NCBI RefSeq assembly: GCF_002741105.1
Contig: NZ_NIQU01000001.1
Location: 744,001-808,000 of the forward strand
Source: Pseudomonas sediminis
GTDB lineage: Bacteria > Pseudomonadota > Gammaproteobacteria > Pseudomonadales > Pseudomonadaceae
DNA: 64,000 bases
Direction: 5' to 3'
Shown: piece after piece, positions 1 to 8,262 of the stretch
Layout of the letters: every line of letters begins with the position of its first letter
Numbering within the stretch: position 1 is the first letter of the stretch
Notes under the pieces: model-generated
Databases searched by the model: none
Seen by the model: only the letters and a program-made list of their open reading frames with translations
Told to the model about the DNA's origin: nothing
Translations under genes and position numbers: made by a program

Positions 1-865
1 TACTGATCGATGGCGGAATCACGTTCGGCCACAGGCTGATGCCCAGACCGCTGTAGCCGAGGAAGATCAGCGCCAGGGTGAGCAAAAATGGCGAGTAGTT
101 ACGGTTGTTGGCCACCGAACGCAGCAGTGCGTATGTGCACAGCAGCACCAGTACTGGCACCGGCATAAACCAGAACAGGTTCGGCAGGCTGAACCAGCGC
201 TCGGCGATCGCCGGGTGCTCGAACGGCGTCCACAGACTGACGATGCCGGTCACCGCCAGCACCACGAACACCAGTGGCCGCGCCATGTCATGCATCTGCT
301 GTTGCAAGCGACCTTCGGTTTTCATGATCAGCCAGGTGCAGCCGAGCAACGCATAGGCCACGATCAGCGCCAGGCCGCAGAACACCGAGAAGGGTGTCAG
401 CCAATCGAACGCACCGCCGGCGAAACTGCGATTGACCACCTCGAAACCGTCGATATAGGCACCCAGTGCCACGCCCTGGAAGAAGGTGGCAGTCAGCGAG
501 CCGCCGATGAAGGCCTTATCCCACAGATGGCGCTTGGCGGCCTTGGCCTTGAAGCGAAACTCGAAGGCCACACCACGGAAGATCAGCCCCAGCAACATCA
601 GGATCAGCGGCAGATAAAGCGCGTCGAGTACCACCGCATAGGCCAGCGGGAAGGCGCCGAACAGGCCGGCACCGCCGAGTACCAGCCAGGTCTCGTTGCC
701 GTCCCAGACCGGCGCGACAGTGTTCATCATCACGTCGCGCTCGCCGTCGTCACGGACGAAGGGAAAGAGGATGCCGATACCCAGGTCGAAGCCATCCATC
801 ACCACGTACATCATTACGCCAAAGGCGATGATCACCGCCCAGATCAGCGGAAGGTCGATACCCAT
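1..865 (-). CDS. cioB: Cyanide-insensitive (bd-type) quinol oxidase subunit II, 3' end beyond window
   Basis: Partial gene: the start is the ATG at 863-865 and the frame stays open to the left edge, so only about 288 N-terminal residues are visible. The translation begins MGIDLPLIWAVIIAFGVMMY and contains the CydB-family segment MDGFDLGIGILFPF, followed by WDGNETWLVLGGAGLFGAFP. Several hydrophobic helices are visible. This is the integral-membrane partner of the oxidase, which takes electrons from ubiquinol to O2 in the inner membrane. Only 2 bp separate it from the stop of cioA, so the two are co-translated. The CioB rather than E. coli-type CydB name rests on the short CioA partner and the Pseudomonas context. 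Confidence 0.93.
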   Translation of the reverse strand, partial: MGIDLPLIWAVIIAFGVMMYVVMDGFDLGIGILFPFVRDDGERDVMMNTVAPVWDGNETWLVLGGAGLFGAFPLAYAVVLDALYLPLILMLLGLIFRGVAFEFRFKAKAAKRHLWDKAFIGGSLTATFFQGVALGAYIDGFEVVNRSFAGGAFDWLTPFSVFCGLALIVAYALLGCTWLIMKTEGRLQQQMHDMARPLVFVVLAVTGIVSLWTPFEHPAIAERWFSLPNLFWFMPVPVLVLLCTYALLRSVANNRNYSPFLLTLALIFLGYSGLGISLWPNVIPPSIS

Positions 866-867
866 GT

Positions 868-2307
868 TCAGCTCCTCTCCGGCAAGGTGTCGGTTTCACC
901 ATCTTCCAGGCCTTCTTCAGCCGCCGACAGCGGACGCGCTGGCGTACGCGGCTGGCCTGGCCCGCCTTCGGACGCTTCCTTGCCCTCGTCGATCTTCGGC
1001 CCCTTGCGCACCAGGCGCAGCATGTAGCCGATCCCCGCACCGAACAGCACGAAATAAACCACCACGAACAGCGCCAGGGTAAAGCCCAACTGCGCCGCGC
1101 TATGCCCTGACGAAGCATCGGCGGTACGCATCAGCCCATGGATGATCCACGGCTGACGACCGATCTCGGTGGTGTACCAGCCGGCAAGGATGGCGATGAT
1201 GCCGCTGGGGCCCATCCATACCGCCAGATGCAGGAACGGCCTGCAGGTGTACAGCCGCTCGCCGCGGCGCAGCCAGGTGCCCCACAGACCGGTGAGGATC
1301 ATCATCAGGCCCATGGCGACCATGACGCGGAAAGTCCAGAACACGATGGTGGAATTGGCGCGGTCTTCCGGCGGGAAGTCCTTCAGGGCCGGCACCTGCT
1401 TGTCCAGACTGTGGGTCAGGATCAGGCTACCGAGCGCGGGGATTTCCACCTTGAAACGGGTTTCCTCACGCTGCATGTCCGGCCAGCCGAAGAGGATCAG
1501 CGGAGTCGGCTCGTCACCGACGTTTTCCCAGTGCCCTTCAATGGCGGCGATCTTCGCCGGTTGGTACTTGAGGGTGTTGAGGCCATGCAGGTCACCGATG
1601 AAAGCCTGTATCGGCGCCACCAGCAGGGCCATCCACAGCGCCATCGAGAGCATCTTGCGGATAGCCGGGTTGTCACGCCCGCGCAGCAGGTGCCAGGCCG
1701 CCGAAGCCCCCACGAAGAAGGCGGTGGCGAGAAACGCCGCGGTCGCCATATGCGCCAGGCGATAAGGGAACGATGGGTTGAACACCACGGCGAACCAGTC
1801 CACCGGGATCACCCGGCCATCGATGATCTCAAAGCCCTGCGGCGTATGCATCCAGCTGTTGGAGGCGAGAATCCAGAAGGTCGAGATCAGCGTGCCGATG
1901 GCCACCATCACCGTGGAGAAGAAGTGCAGGCCAGGCCCGACGCGGTTCCAGCCGAACAGCATGACGCCGAGGAACCCCGCTTCGAGGAAGAACGCGGTGA
2001 GCACCTCGTAGGTCAGTAGCGGCCCGGTGACCGCCCCGGCAAAGTCGGAGAAGGCGCTCCAGTTGGTGCCGAACTGATAGGCCATGACCAGGCCGGAGAC
2101 CACGCCCATGCCGAAGTTGACCGCGAAGATCTTCGACCAGAAGTGGTAGAGATCACGGTACAGGGTATTTCCGCTCTTCAGCCACAGACCTTCGAGCACC
2201 GCCAGGTAACTGGCCAGACCGATGGTGATGGCCGGGAAGACGATGTGGAAGGAAATGGTGAAGGCAAACTGGATTCGGGCGAGATCGAGCGCCTCTAGGC
2301 CGAACAT
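868..2307 (-). CDS. cioA: Cyanide-insensitive (bd-type) quinol oxidase subunit I
   Basis: 479 aa, CydA family. Visible heme-ligand candidates are His21 (E. coli His19), His186 and a Met at about 329 in FRVMV. Glu101 and Glu109 match E. coli Glu99 and Glu107. The quinol-site motif GRQPW is at 383-387. The protein is shorter than E. coli CydA (about 522 aa), which fits the short Q-loop of the CIO subfamily. It oxidises ubiquinol and reduces O2 in the cytoplasmic membrane, giving low-coupling, cyanide-tolerant respiration. It is first in an operon with cioB. A perfect ANR box lies 145 bp upstream (2452-2465); ANR is known to repress cioAB under low oxygen in P. aeruginosa. The C-terminal tail after residue 440 is charged and variable. 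Confidence 0.95.
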   Translation of the reverse strand: MFGLEALDLARIQFAFTISFHIVFPAITIGLASYLAVLEGLWLKSGNTLYRDLYHFWSKIFAVNFGMGVVSGLVMAYQFGTNWSAFSDFAGAVTGPLLTYEVLTAFFLEAGFLGVMLFGWNRVGPGLHFFSTVMVAIGTLISTFWILASNSWMHTPQGFEIIDGRVIPVDWFAVVFNPSFPYRLAHMATAAFLATAFFVGASAAWHLLRGRDNPAIRKMLSMALWMALLVAPIQAFIGDLHGLNTLKYQPAKIAAIEGHWENVGDEPTPLILFGWPDMQREETRFKVEIPALGSLILTHSLDKQVPALKDFPPEDRANSTIVFWTFRVMVAMGLMMILTGLWGTWLRRGERLYTCRPFLHLAVWMGPSGIIAILAGWYTTEIGRQPWIIHGLMRTADASSGHSAAQLGFTLALFVVVYFVLFGAGIGYMLRLVRKGPKIDEGKEASEGGPGQPRTPARPLSAAEEGLEDGETDTLPERS

Positions 2308-2451
2308 GTCACATCCTCATTCAGGGTTATTTCGGCCCCAGCACGCAAGCCGATCCATAGACTCCAGGTGTTGGAGTCAAACGAGCTGAAATTGTTCTTA
2401 TGGAAGTGGTCTGCAGCCGAGAAGCTGCTGAGTAAAGCGCGAAAAGACGTA

Positions 2452-2465
2452 TTGATCTGGATCAA
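2452..2465. promoter_or_regulatory. ANR/FNR box upstream of cioAB
   Basis: TTGATCTGGATCAA is a perfect match to the FNR/ANR consensus TTGAT-N4-ATCAA. It lies in the 393-bp gap between cioA and the thiolase gene, centred about 150 bp before the cioA start. The rest of the gap (2308-2700) holds a REP-like fragment and no credible gene. ANR regulation of cioAB is known in P. aeruginosa; occupancy here is inferred. Confidence 0.8.
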
Positions 2466-2570
2466 TGCGCACTAAAAGACTAGCCGCTAAAGGCATAACT
2501 GGCGCTGTGGTGATTTGCCGCGCGACAGGCCACCGCAGCGTTCGCAGAGAACAGCACGCTGCGAGTGCTT

Positions 2571-2594
2571 GTCGCGGCTGAAGCCCCTCCCACA
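2571..2594. repeat. REP-like element (single arm)
   Basis: The sequence GCGGCTGAAGCCCCTCCCAC matches, with one change, the right arm of the palindrome at 5637-5683. It is of the common Pseudomonas REP type (TGTGGGAGGGGCTTTAGCCGC on the other strand). Only one arm is clear here. Confidence 0.55.
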
Positions 2595-2700
2595 GCCGTT
2601 CGGCGCGCAAAAAAGAGCGGCCACGCGCTACACGGGCCGCTCGAATCACGGAGTTGCTTACATCGGGTGGTCGCGATGACTTACGACCACCCGTATTGGA

Positions 2701-3978
2701 TTACCGCTCGAGGATTGCGGTCACACCCTGACCGCCGGCCGCGCAGATGGAGATCAGGCCGCGCCCCTCACCGGCCACCGACAGCAGCTTGGCCAGGTTG
2801 GCGACGATACGCCCGCCGGTGGCCGCAAAAGGGTGACCGGCAGCCAGCGAACTGCCCTTGACGTTCATCTTGCTGCGGTCGATGGAGCCCAGCGGCGCGT
2901 CCAGGCCCAGGCGCTCCTTGCAGTAGTCGGCGTCCTCCCACGCTTTGAGGGTGCACAGCACCTGGGCGGCAAAGGCCTCGTGAATCTCGTAGTAGTCGAA
3001 ATCCTGCAGGGTCAGGCCGTTGCGCGCCAGCAGGCGCGGTACCGCATAGACCGGTGCCATCAGCAGCCCCTCCTTGCCCTGGACGAAATCCACCGCTGCC
3101 GCTTCACCATCGCGCAGGTAGGCCAGCACCGGCAGGCCGCGGGCCTTGGCCCATTCCTCGCTGGCCAGCAGCACCAGCGAGGCGCCATCGGTCAGCGGCG
3201 TGGAGTTGGCCGGGGTCAGCGTGCCGCGCGGTCCGCGTTCGAAGCAGGGTTTGAGGGTCGCGAGTTTCTCGGCGCTGATGTCCGGGCGCAGATTCTGGTC
3301 GCGAGTCAGACCGAGAAACGGCGTCATCAGGTCATCGTGCCAACCCTCGGCGTAGGCCGCCGCGAGATTCTGGTGACTGGCCAGCGCCAGTTGGTCCTGC
3401 TCGTCACGCGGGATGGCCCAGCGCTGCGCCATCAGCTCGCAATGCTCGCCCATCGACAAACCGGTGCGCGGCTCGCCATTGCGTGGAATGTGCGGAGCCA
3501 GGTGGCGCGGGCGAATCTTCAGCAGGCTCTTGATCTTGTCGCCGGTGCTCTTGCTGCGATTGGCCTCCAGCAGGATCTGCCGCAGCCCCTCGTTGACGCC
3601 GATGGGCGCATCGGAGGTGGTGTCGACACCGCCGGCGATACCGCAGTCGATCTGCCCGAGGGCGATCTTGTTGGCCACCAGAATCGCCGCTTCCAGGCCG
3701 GTGCCGCAGGCCTGCTGCAGGTCGTAAGCCGGAGTCTCCGGCGCCAGGCGCGAGCCCAGCACGCATTCACGGGTCAGGTTGAAGTCCCGCGAGTGCTTGA
3801 GCACGGCCCCGGCCACCACCTCACCGAGGCGCTCGCCATGCAGATTGAAGCGCTCCACCAGCCCTTCGAGGGCGCTGGTCAGCATCTCCTGATTGCTCGC
3901 CCTGGCGTAGACGGTGTTGGAACGGGCGAACGGAATACGGTTGCCGCCTACGATGGCGACCCGGCGCAACTGGGTCAT
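2701..3978 (-). CDS. Acetyl-CoA C-acyltransferase (thiolase, FadI type)
   Basis: 425 aa thiolase. The acylated cysteine is Cys91 in QQACGTG, the catalytic His is His382 in GHPFAATG and the second Cys is Cys412 in ICAAGGQG. The length is closer to FadI-type thiolases than to biosynthetic PhaA/AtoB (about 393 aa). It cleaves 3-ketoacyl-CoA with CoA, or condenses two acyl-CoAs in the reverse direction, in the cytoplasm. It is divergent from the large FabG at 4210 across 231 bp and lies close to an AraC regulator and a MaoC-like hydratase. P. aeruginosa has a similar set as I recall (around PA4785-PA4787). Chain-length preference cannot be read from sequence. Confidence 0.9.
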   Translation of the reverse strand: MTQLRRVAIVGGNRIPFARSNTVYARASNQEMLTSALEGLVERFNLHGERLGEVVAGAVLKHSRDFNLTRECVLGSRLAPETPAYDLQQACGTGLEAAILVANKIALGQIDCGIAGGVDTTSDAPIGVNEGLRQILLEANRSKSTGDKIKSLLKIRPRHLAPHIPRNGEPRTGLSMGEHCELMAQRWAIPRDEQDQLALASHQNLAAAYAEGWHDDLMTPFLGLTRDQNLRPDISAEKLATLKPCFERGPRGTLTPANSTPLTDGASLVLLASEEWAKARGLPVLAYLRDGEAAAVDFVQGKEGLLMAPVYAVPRLLARNGLTLQDFDYYEIHEAFAAQVLCTLKAWEDADYCKERLGLDAPLGSIDRSKMNVKGSSLAAGHPFAATGGRIVANLAKLLSVAGEGRGLISICAAGGQGVTAILER

Positions 3979-4064
3979 GTGGACTCCTTGCTGGTCGAGA
4001 AATCGAAGAAGCCTGTGGCGAACTATTGCCCGTCAGCCGGCTCCCAGAAACATGAGACATACAC

Positions 4065-4091
4065 TTTAGCCCTATGGTCGTACAGGCTAAA
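4065..4091. promoter_or_regulatory. Inverted repeat between divergent thiolase and fabG genes
   Basis: TTTAGCC (4065-4071) and GGCTAAA (4085-4091) form a perfect 7-bp inverted repeat whose half-sites are 20 bp apart start to start, about two helical turns. It sits in the shared 231-bp upstream region and could be an operator for the AraC-family regulator at 5693. This is inference from position only. Confidence 0.35.
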
Positions 4092-4209
4092 CCTTGAATA
4101 GCCGCGAACATTGGCCGCCTCGCCGGCGCGTGAGGCAACAGAGTCAATTGCGCTTTGCCGACTGCCGCGTACAGTGACACGACTTTCGATTCGCCCGCAG
4201 GAGCCCTTC

Positions 4210-5565
4210 ATGTCTGATCGTTACCTCGCCTTCGCCAACTCCTCCACCGGCCGCCGTTTGGTTGGCGCCCTCGGTCTGCCGGCGCCTGTGCGCCTGGAAC
4301 GCTGGATGGCCGGCCGCGTACGACCGATCGATGGCGCCCTGCTGTTCGGCGGTGAAGGCGACCTGGTCAAGGCCATCCAGCCTTTTGCCAGCAAGCTCAC
4401 GGATCAGTTGTTCGCCGCGCGCGACGGCCAGCGCGACCTGCCCCGCTGGACCGCCGAGCACGGCCCCAAGCTCAAGGCGCTGGTCTTCGACGCCAGCCAC
4501 CTGACCCGTTTCGAGCAGTTGATCGAGCTACGCGACTTCTTCCAGCCCGCCTTCAAGGGGCTGGCCAACAGCCCTCGTGTGGTAGTGCTGGGGCGTGCGC
4601 CCGAGTCGCTCAAAGACCCAACCGCCGCCAGCGTGCAGCGCTCACTGGAAGGTTTTACCCGCTCGCTGGGCAAGGAAATTCGTCGCGGCGGGAGCGTGCA
4701 GTTGCTGTATGTCGGCAAGGGTGGCGAGCAGCAACTGGAAGGCGCGCTGCGCTTCTTCCTCTCGCCGAAGAGCGCTTACGTTTCCGGCCAGGTGCTGCGG
4801 CTCGGCGCCTGCAGTGAACAAGTCAGGGACTGGACGCGCCCGCTGGCCGGCAAGAAAGCGCTGGTCACCGGCGCCTCGCGCGGCATCGGCGCCTCTATCG
4901 CAGAAGTGCTCGCCCGTGACGGCGCCGAGGTGGTGCTGCTCGATGTACCACAGGCGGCCGATGCGCTGCAGGCGCTGGCGGCGCGCCTGGGTGGACGCGC
5001 CGTGACCCTGGATATCTGCGCCGACGATGCGCCGCAGCGCCTGGTCGAAGCCTTGCCCGACGGCCTCGACATCGTCGTGCACAACGCCGGTATCACCCGC
5101 GACAAGACCCTGGCGAAGATGAGCGACGCGTTCTGGAACTCGGTGATCGACGTCAACCTCAAGGCGCCGCAGGTACTGACTCAGGCGTTGCTGGACGCCG
5201 ACAAGCTGCACGACAATGGCCGCGTGGTGCTGATCGCCTCGATCAGCGGCATCGCCGGCAATATGGGTCAAACCAACTACGCGGTGAGCAAGGCCGGCGT
5301 GATCGGTCTGGCTCAGGCCTGGGCGCCGGCCCTGGCGAAGAAAGGTATCAGCATCAACGCGGTGGCCCCTGGCTTCATCGAAACCCAGATGACCGCCGCC
5401 ATTCCGCTGGGCATCCGCGAGGCCGGGCGACGGATGAACTCGATGAGTCAGGGTGGCCTGCCGCAGGACGTCGCCGAGGCCGTGGCCTGGTTCGCCCAGC
5501 CGGGTTCCGGCGCAGTGACTGCGCAGGTGCTGCGCGTGTGCGGGCAAAGTTTGTTGGGGGCTTGA
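4210..5565 (+). CDS. High-molecular-weight 3-oxoacyl-ACP/CoA reductase (FabG4-like)
   Basis: 451 aa. The ATG at 4210 is chosen because an AGGAG lies about 7 bp upstream; the longer open frame has no such signal. Residues 1-205 form the extra N-terminal domain typical of HMW FabG. The C-terminal half is a complete SDR domain: TGASRGIG 220-227, HNAG 291-294, and the catalytic Ser344, Tyr357 and Lys361 (YAVSK). It should reduce 3-ketoacyl thioesters to 3-hydroxyacyl thioesters with a nicotinamide cofactor. HMW FabG proteins such as mycobacterial FabG4 are reported to use NADH and CoA substrates. The neighbouring divergent thiolase and downstream MaoC hydratase suggest a chain-modifying or beta-oxidation-reversal role, not the essential FAS II reductase. 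Confidence 0.9.
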   Translation: MSDRYLAFANSSTGRRLVGALGLPAPVRLERWMAGRVRPIDGALLFGGEGDLVKAIQPFASKLTDQLFAARDGQRDLPRWTAEHGPKLKALVFDASHLTRFEQLIELRDFFQPAFKGLANSPRVVVLGRAPESLKDPTAASVQRSLEGFTRSLGKEIRRGGSVQLLYVGKGGEQQLEGALRFFLSPKSAYVSGQVLRLGACSEQVRDWTRPLAGKKALVTGASRGIGASIAEVLARDGAEVVLLDVPQAADALQALAARLGGRAVTLDICADDAPQRLVEALPDGLDIVVHNAGITRDKTLAKMSDAFWNSVIDVNLKAPQVLTQALLDADKLHDNGRVVLIASISGIAGNMGQTNYAVSKAGVIGLAQAWAPALAKKGISINAVAPGFIETQMTAAIPLGIREAGRRMNSMSQGGLPQDVAEAVAWFAQPGSGAVTAQVLRVCGQSLLGA

Positions 5566-5636
5566 GACCGTTGCGAGGGTGGGCTGAAGCGGATCGCCGC
5601 CCGGCCCACCCTAGGGTCATGGGCGAGTGACTATCT

Positions 5637-5683
5637 GTGGGAGGCGCTTTAGCGGCGACGCTCGCGGCTAAAGCCCCTCCCAC
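5637..5683. repeat. REP-like palindrome
   Basis: Arms at 5637-5656 and 5664-5683 are inverted copies with 2-3 mismatches; the right arm reads GCGGCTAAAGCCCCTCCCAC. It lies in the 127-bp gap between convergent fabG and the AraC regulator, where it may act as a bidirectional terminator. It is the same family as the fragment at 2571. Confidence 0.75.
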
Positions 5684-5692
5684 GGGATGGCA

Positions 5693-6685
5693 TCAAGCTT
5701 TGCCGCGCTTGCGAAATTCCACCGGCGTTTCCCCGACCCAGCGCTTGAACGCGCGGTAAAAGGTGCTCGGTTCGGAGAAGCCGGTACGCTCGACGATCAC
5801 TTCGATACGCTCGTCGGTCTTGAGCAACAGCTCCTTGGCCAGGCGGCAGCGGTAATCGGTTATCAGGTCGTTGAAACGCACCCCGGCCATGGCCAGACGC
5901 TCACGCAGGCGCCGCGCCGGCATGTTCAAGCGCGCCGCCACCTGTTCCAGGGTGGCGCCGCCATCGACCAGCAGTTCGGCAATCAGCTCTCGCACCTGGC
6001 GCACCAGGTCCAGCCTCTCCACTTCCGCCAACTGCCGCCGCGCCAGCGACTCGTGCATGCGCAGCAATTCCGGGGCTGCGTGGCGCGAGGCCTTGTCCAG
6101 CACTGCAGCATCGAACAGCAGTGCACAGTCCTCGGCGCCCAGACGTACCGGGCAACCATAGACCGCCTGGTAGCGCTCAGCGGGCGCGCCCTCGGCATGC
6201 ATGAAGCGCACTTCACGTGGGCGGAAATCGTTTTCGGTCAGTGCCGCGAACAGGCGGATCACCGCCCCTGCCAGCATCTCCGGAAAGTGCCGCGGCGTAT
6301 CGGCCTCCAGTCCCAGGGTCAGCACGGCCACGTCGCCTTCCACGTCCAGGCGCGCGCTGAGGGTGTCGGAGAGCAGGCGCACATAGCGCAGCGCGTGGCG
6401 CAGGCCAACGCCAAAGGTTTCGCTGGAGAGAAACAGGTATTCCAGCAGCAGGCCATGGAAGGCGGGCAGGTGCTGCGCCAGGTACAGGCCGACATGCTCC
6501 TCGCCACACTCTTCGCTGGCGGCCTTCCAGAATGGCGCCTGGGCGGCGTGAGGAAAGCGGCCAGCCGGCAGCCCACCAGGAGGCAGGCCAACGCGCACCA
6601 GCACGCGGTCAGGATCGGTTCCGCTGGCACGCAGGGCATCGATTACCGGGCGCATCAGCGCCACATCGTCGGTCAGATCACGCAT
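5693..6685 (-). CDS. AraC-family transcriptional regulator
   Basis: 330 aa. The N-terminal about 200 residues resemble the arabinose-binding-like effector domain of OruR/ArgR-type AraC proteins. Residues about 230-327 form the double helix-turn-helix: ATLEQVAARLNMPARRLRER, then DERIEVIVERTGFSEPSTFYRAFKRW and the terminal TPVEFRK. It probably controls the flanking acyl module, since it lies between fabG and the MaoC gene and points away from the latter. The effector is unknown; an acyl-CoA or fatty acid is a guess from context. The 190-bp divergent gap to the MaoC gene (6686-6875) probably holds its own promoter and that of the hydratase. Confidence 0.9.
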   Translation of the reverse strand: MRDLTDDVALMRPVIDALRASGTDPDRVLVRVGLPPGGLPAGRFPHAAQAPFWKAASEECGEEHVGLYLAQHLPAFHGLLLEYLFLSSETFGVGLRHALRYVRLLSDTLSARLDVEGDVAVLTLGLEADTPRHFPEMLAGAVIRLFAALTENDFRPREVRFMHAEGAPAERYQAVYGCPVRLGAEDCALLFDAAVLDKASRHAAPELLRMHESLARRQLAEVERLDLVRQVRELIAELLVDGGATLEQVAARLNMPARRLRERLAMAGVRFNDLITDYRCRLAKELLLKTDERIEVIVERTGFSEPSTFYRAFKRWVGETPVEFRKRGKA

Positions 6686-6875
6686 GATTCCTGCTGTTCT
6701 TCTTATTAGTGAGCATTTTTCGTGAGCGGCGCCATCTTAGGGTCAGCGAGCCACCGCGCGCAAACCGCGTCGCAGGTCGGATTGACTGGCCTGCACACAA
6801 GCTGGGCAGAACAGCCAATGCCAGTGTAGGTCTGAGGGTTAAGCTGCTGTCATTCATTCGCCAAGGAGTTCGCCA

Positions 6876-7733
6876 ATGGCCATCGACTGGCTCGACCTCG
6901 ATACACCTCCGGCCCTGCCCGGCCTGTTCCTGCGCGCGGCCCTGCGTCGCAAGGTGACCGGCCGCCAGCTACCCAATATCGGCCTGCGCTGCCGCGTGGA
7001 CGTGGACCCGAAGCACCTGGCTCGCTATCGCCAGGTCTGCGCCATCGCAGACAGTCCCTACCTGCCACCGGTCTATCCGCATGTGCTGGCTTTCGGTCTG
7101 CAGATGCAATTGCTCACCGACCGCCGCTTTCCGTTCCCGCTGCTGGGCCTGGTACATCTGGAGAACCGTATCCGCGTATTGCGCCCAATGGGCGGGCTCG
7201 GACCGTTCCAGATCAGCGTGCAGGTGACCGACCTGCAGCCGCATGACAAAGGCGCCACGTTCAGCCTGATCACCCGCCTGGAAGATCAGCTCGGCCTGCT
7301 CTGGGAAGGTGACAGCCGCATTCTCTGCCGCGCCCTGCGTCTCGACGGCCAGGCGCCGCTACGCGCCGAACAGCCGGCGCTGGAGCTGGCGCCACTGGCC
7401 GACTGGGCCGCCCCTGCCGATACAGGCCGGCGTTACGCGCGCGTGGCCGGCGACTACAACCCGATCCACCTCTACGCCGTAACGGCACGTCTGTTCGGCT
7501 TCCCGCGCGCCATCGCTCATGGTCTGTGGAACAAGGCGCGCAGCCTCGCGGCCTTGCACGCCCACCTGCCGCAGGCCGGCTACGTGGTGGACGTACGCTT
7601 CCAGAAGCCCGTGCTGCTGCCCACCCACGTTGCCCTGCAAGCCAGCGAGCCTGGCGCCAGCGGCCAGTTCCGCCTGATCGGCGAAGGTGACACCCCGCAT
7701 ATGGCTGGGAGCTGGCAGCCGTTGACTGTCTGA
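6876..7733 (+). CDS. MaoC-like (R)-specific acyl thioester dehydratase/hydratase
   Basis: 285 aa, preceded by AAGGAG about 8 bp before the ATG. The C-terminal half carries the hydratase-2 signature: GDYNPIH at 192-198 with catalytic Asp193 and His198, and GFPRAIAHG at 208-216. The N-terminal half looks like a second degenerate hot-dog fold, giving the double hot-dog length seen in HtdX/MaoC-like enzymes. It would interconvert 2-enoyl and (R)-3-hydroxyacyl thioesters. It belongs with the FabG4-like reductase and thiolase on either side of the AraC gene. Mycobacteria keep a comparable trio (fadA2 divergent from fabG4-htdX). Confidence 0.88.
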   Translation: MAIDWLDLDTPPALPGLFLRAALRRKVTGRQLPNIGLRCRVDVDPKHLARYRQVCAIADSPYLPPVYPHVLAFGLQMQLLTDRRFPFPLLGLVHLENRIRVLRPMGGLGPFQISVQVTDLQPHDKGATFSLITRLEDQLGLLWEGDSRILCRALRLDGQAPLRAEQPALELAPLADWAAPADTGRRYARVAGDYNPIHLYAVTARLFGFPRAIAHGLWNKARSLAALHAHLPQAGYVVDVRFQKPVLLPTHVALQASEPGASGQFRLIGEGDTPHMAGSWQPLTV

Positions 7734-7799
7734 CGTAGCCCGATGTCATCCAGGAGCTTATGTCGAGAACATCCGCCCCGGATTGCATCCTGCGTTGCC

Positions 7800-7865
7800 G
7801 TAGGAGCGAGCTCTGCTCGCGAACCTGGCCAGCGGAAAAGCTTCGCGAGCAGAGCTCGCTCCCAC
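7800..7865. repeat. Large palindromic repeat (GGAGCGAGCTCTGCTCGCG type)
   Basis: Arms 7800-7823 and 7842-7865 are inverted copies over 24 bp with one mismatch, around an 18-bp loop; the core reads GGAGCGAGCTCTGCTCGCG. This is a second Pseudomonas-type REP/BIME family. It occupies the middle of the 223-bp gap between the MaoC and MazG genes. The gap also holds two decayed pieces of the GTAGCCCGGAT family near 7737 and 7778. Confidence 0.8.
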
Positions 7866-7956
7866 AAAAGTCGCTGCTTTGCCGACCTCTTCCCGCCAAC
7901 GACTTGCGGTCGCCTCCTTTCGAGCCGAAGCTATGCGGCTCGAACGGAGCCACACC

Positions 7957-8262
7957 ATGAACCTCGCTGAACTCACCGCCCGCATGCACGCCATTCGCGA
8001 TCACAACGATTGGCGCCGTTACCAGAGCCCGAAGAACCTGGCCATGGCCGCCAGCGTGGAAATGGCCGAGCTGGTGGAGATCTTCCAGTGGCTGAGCGAA
8101 GAGCAGTCGCGCCAGCTGCCTGCCGACCAGCTCGCCCACGCCGGGCAGGAAGTAGCCGACGTAGTGCTGTATCTCGTGCAGCTGTGCAGTGAACTGGGTA
8201 TCGACATGAATCAGGCGGTGCTGGACAAGCTCGCCGATAACGAACGGCGCTTCCTCAAATGA
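7957..8262 (+). CDS. MazG-like nucleotide pyrophosphohydrolase
   Basis: 101 aa; the ATG at 7957 follows a GGAG about 8 bp upstream. All-alpha NTP-PPase family of the short MazG/iMazG type: metal-binding residues are visible as E35-x2-E38 and E65-V-A-D68. The family hydrolyses non-canonical or surplus (d)NTPs to the monophosphate plus pyrophosphate (house-cleaning). Its stop overlaps the start of cmoM by 4 bp (ATGA), so the two are translationally coupled. The substrate is not evident from sequence. Confidence 0.85.
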   Translation: MNLAELTARMHAIRDHNDWRRYQSPKNLAMAASVEMAELVEIFQWLSEEQSRQLPADQLAHAGQEVADVVLYLVQLCSELGIDMNQAVLDKLADNERRFLK

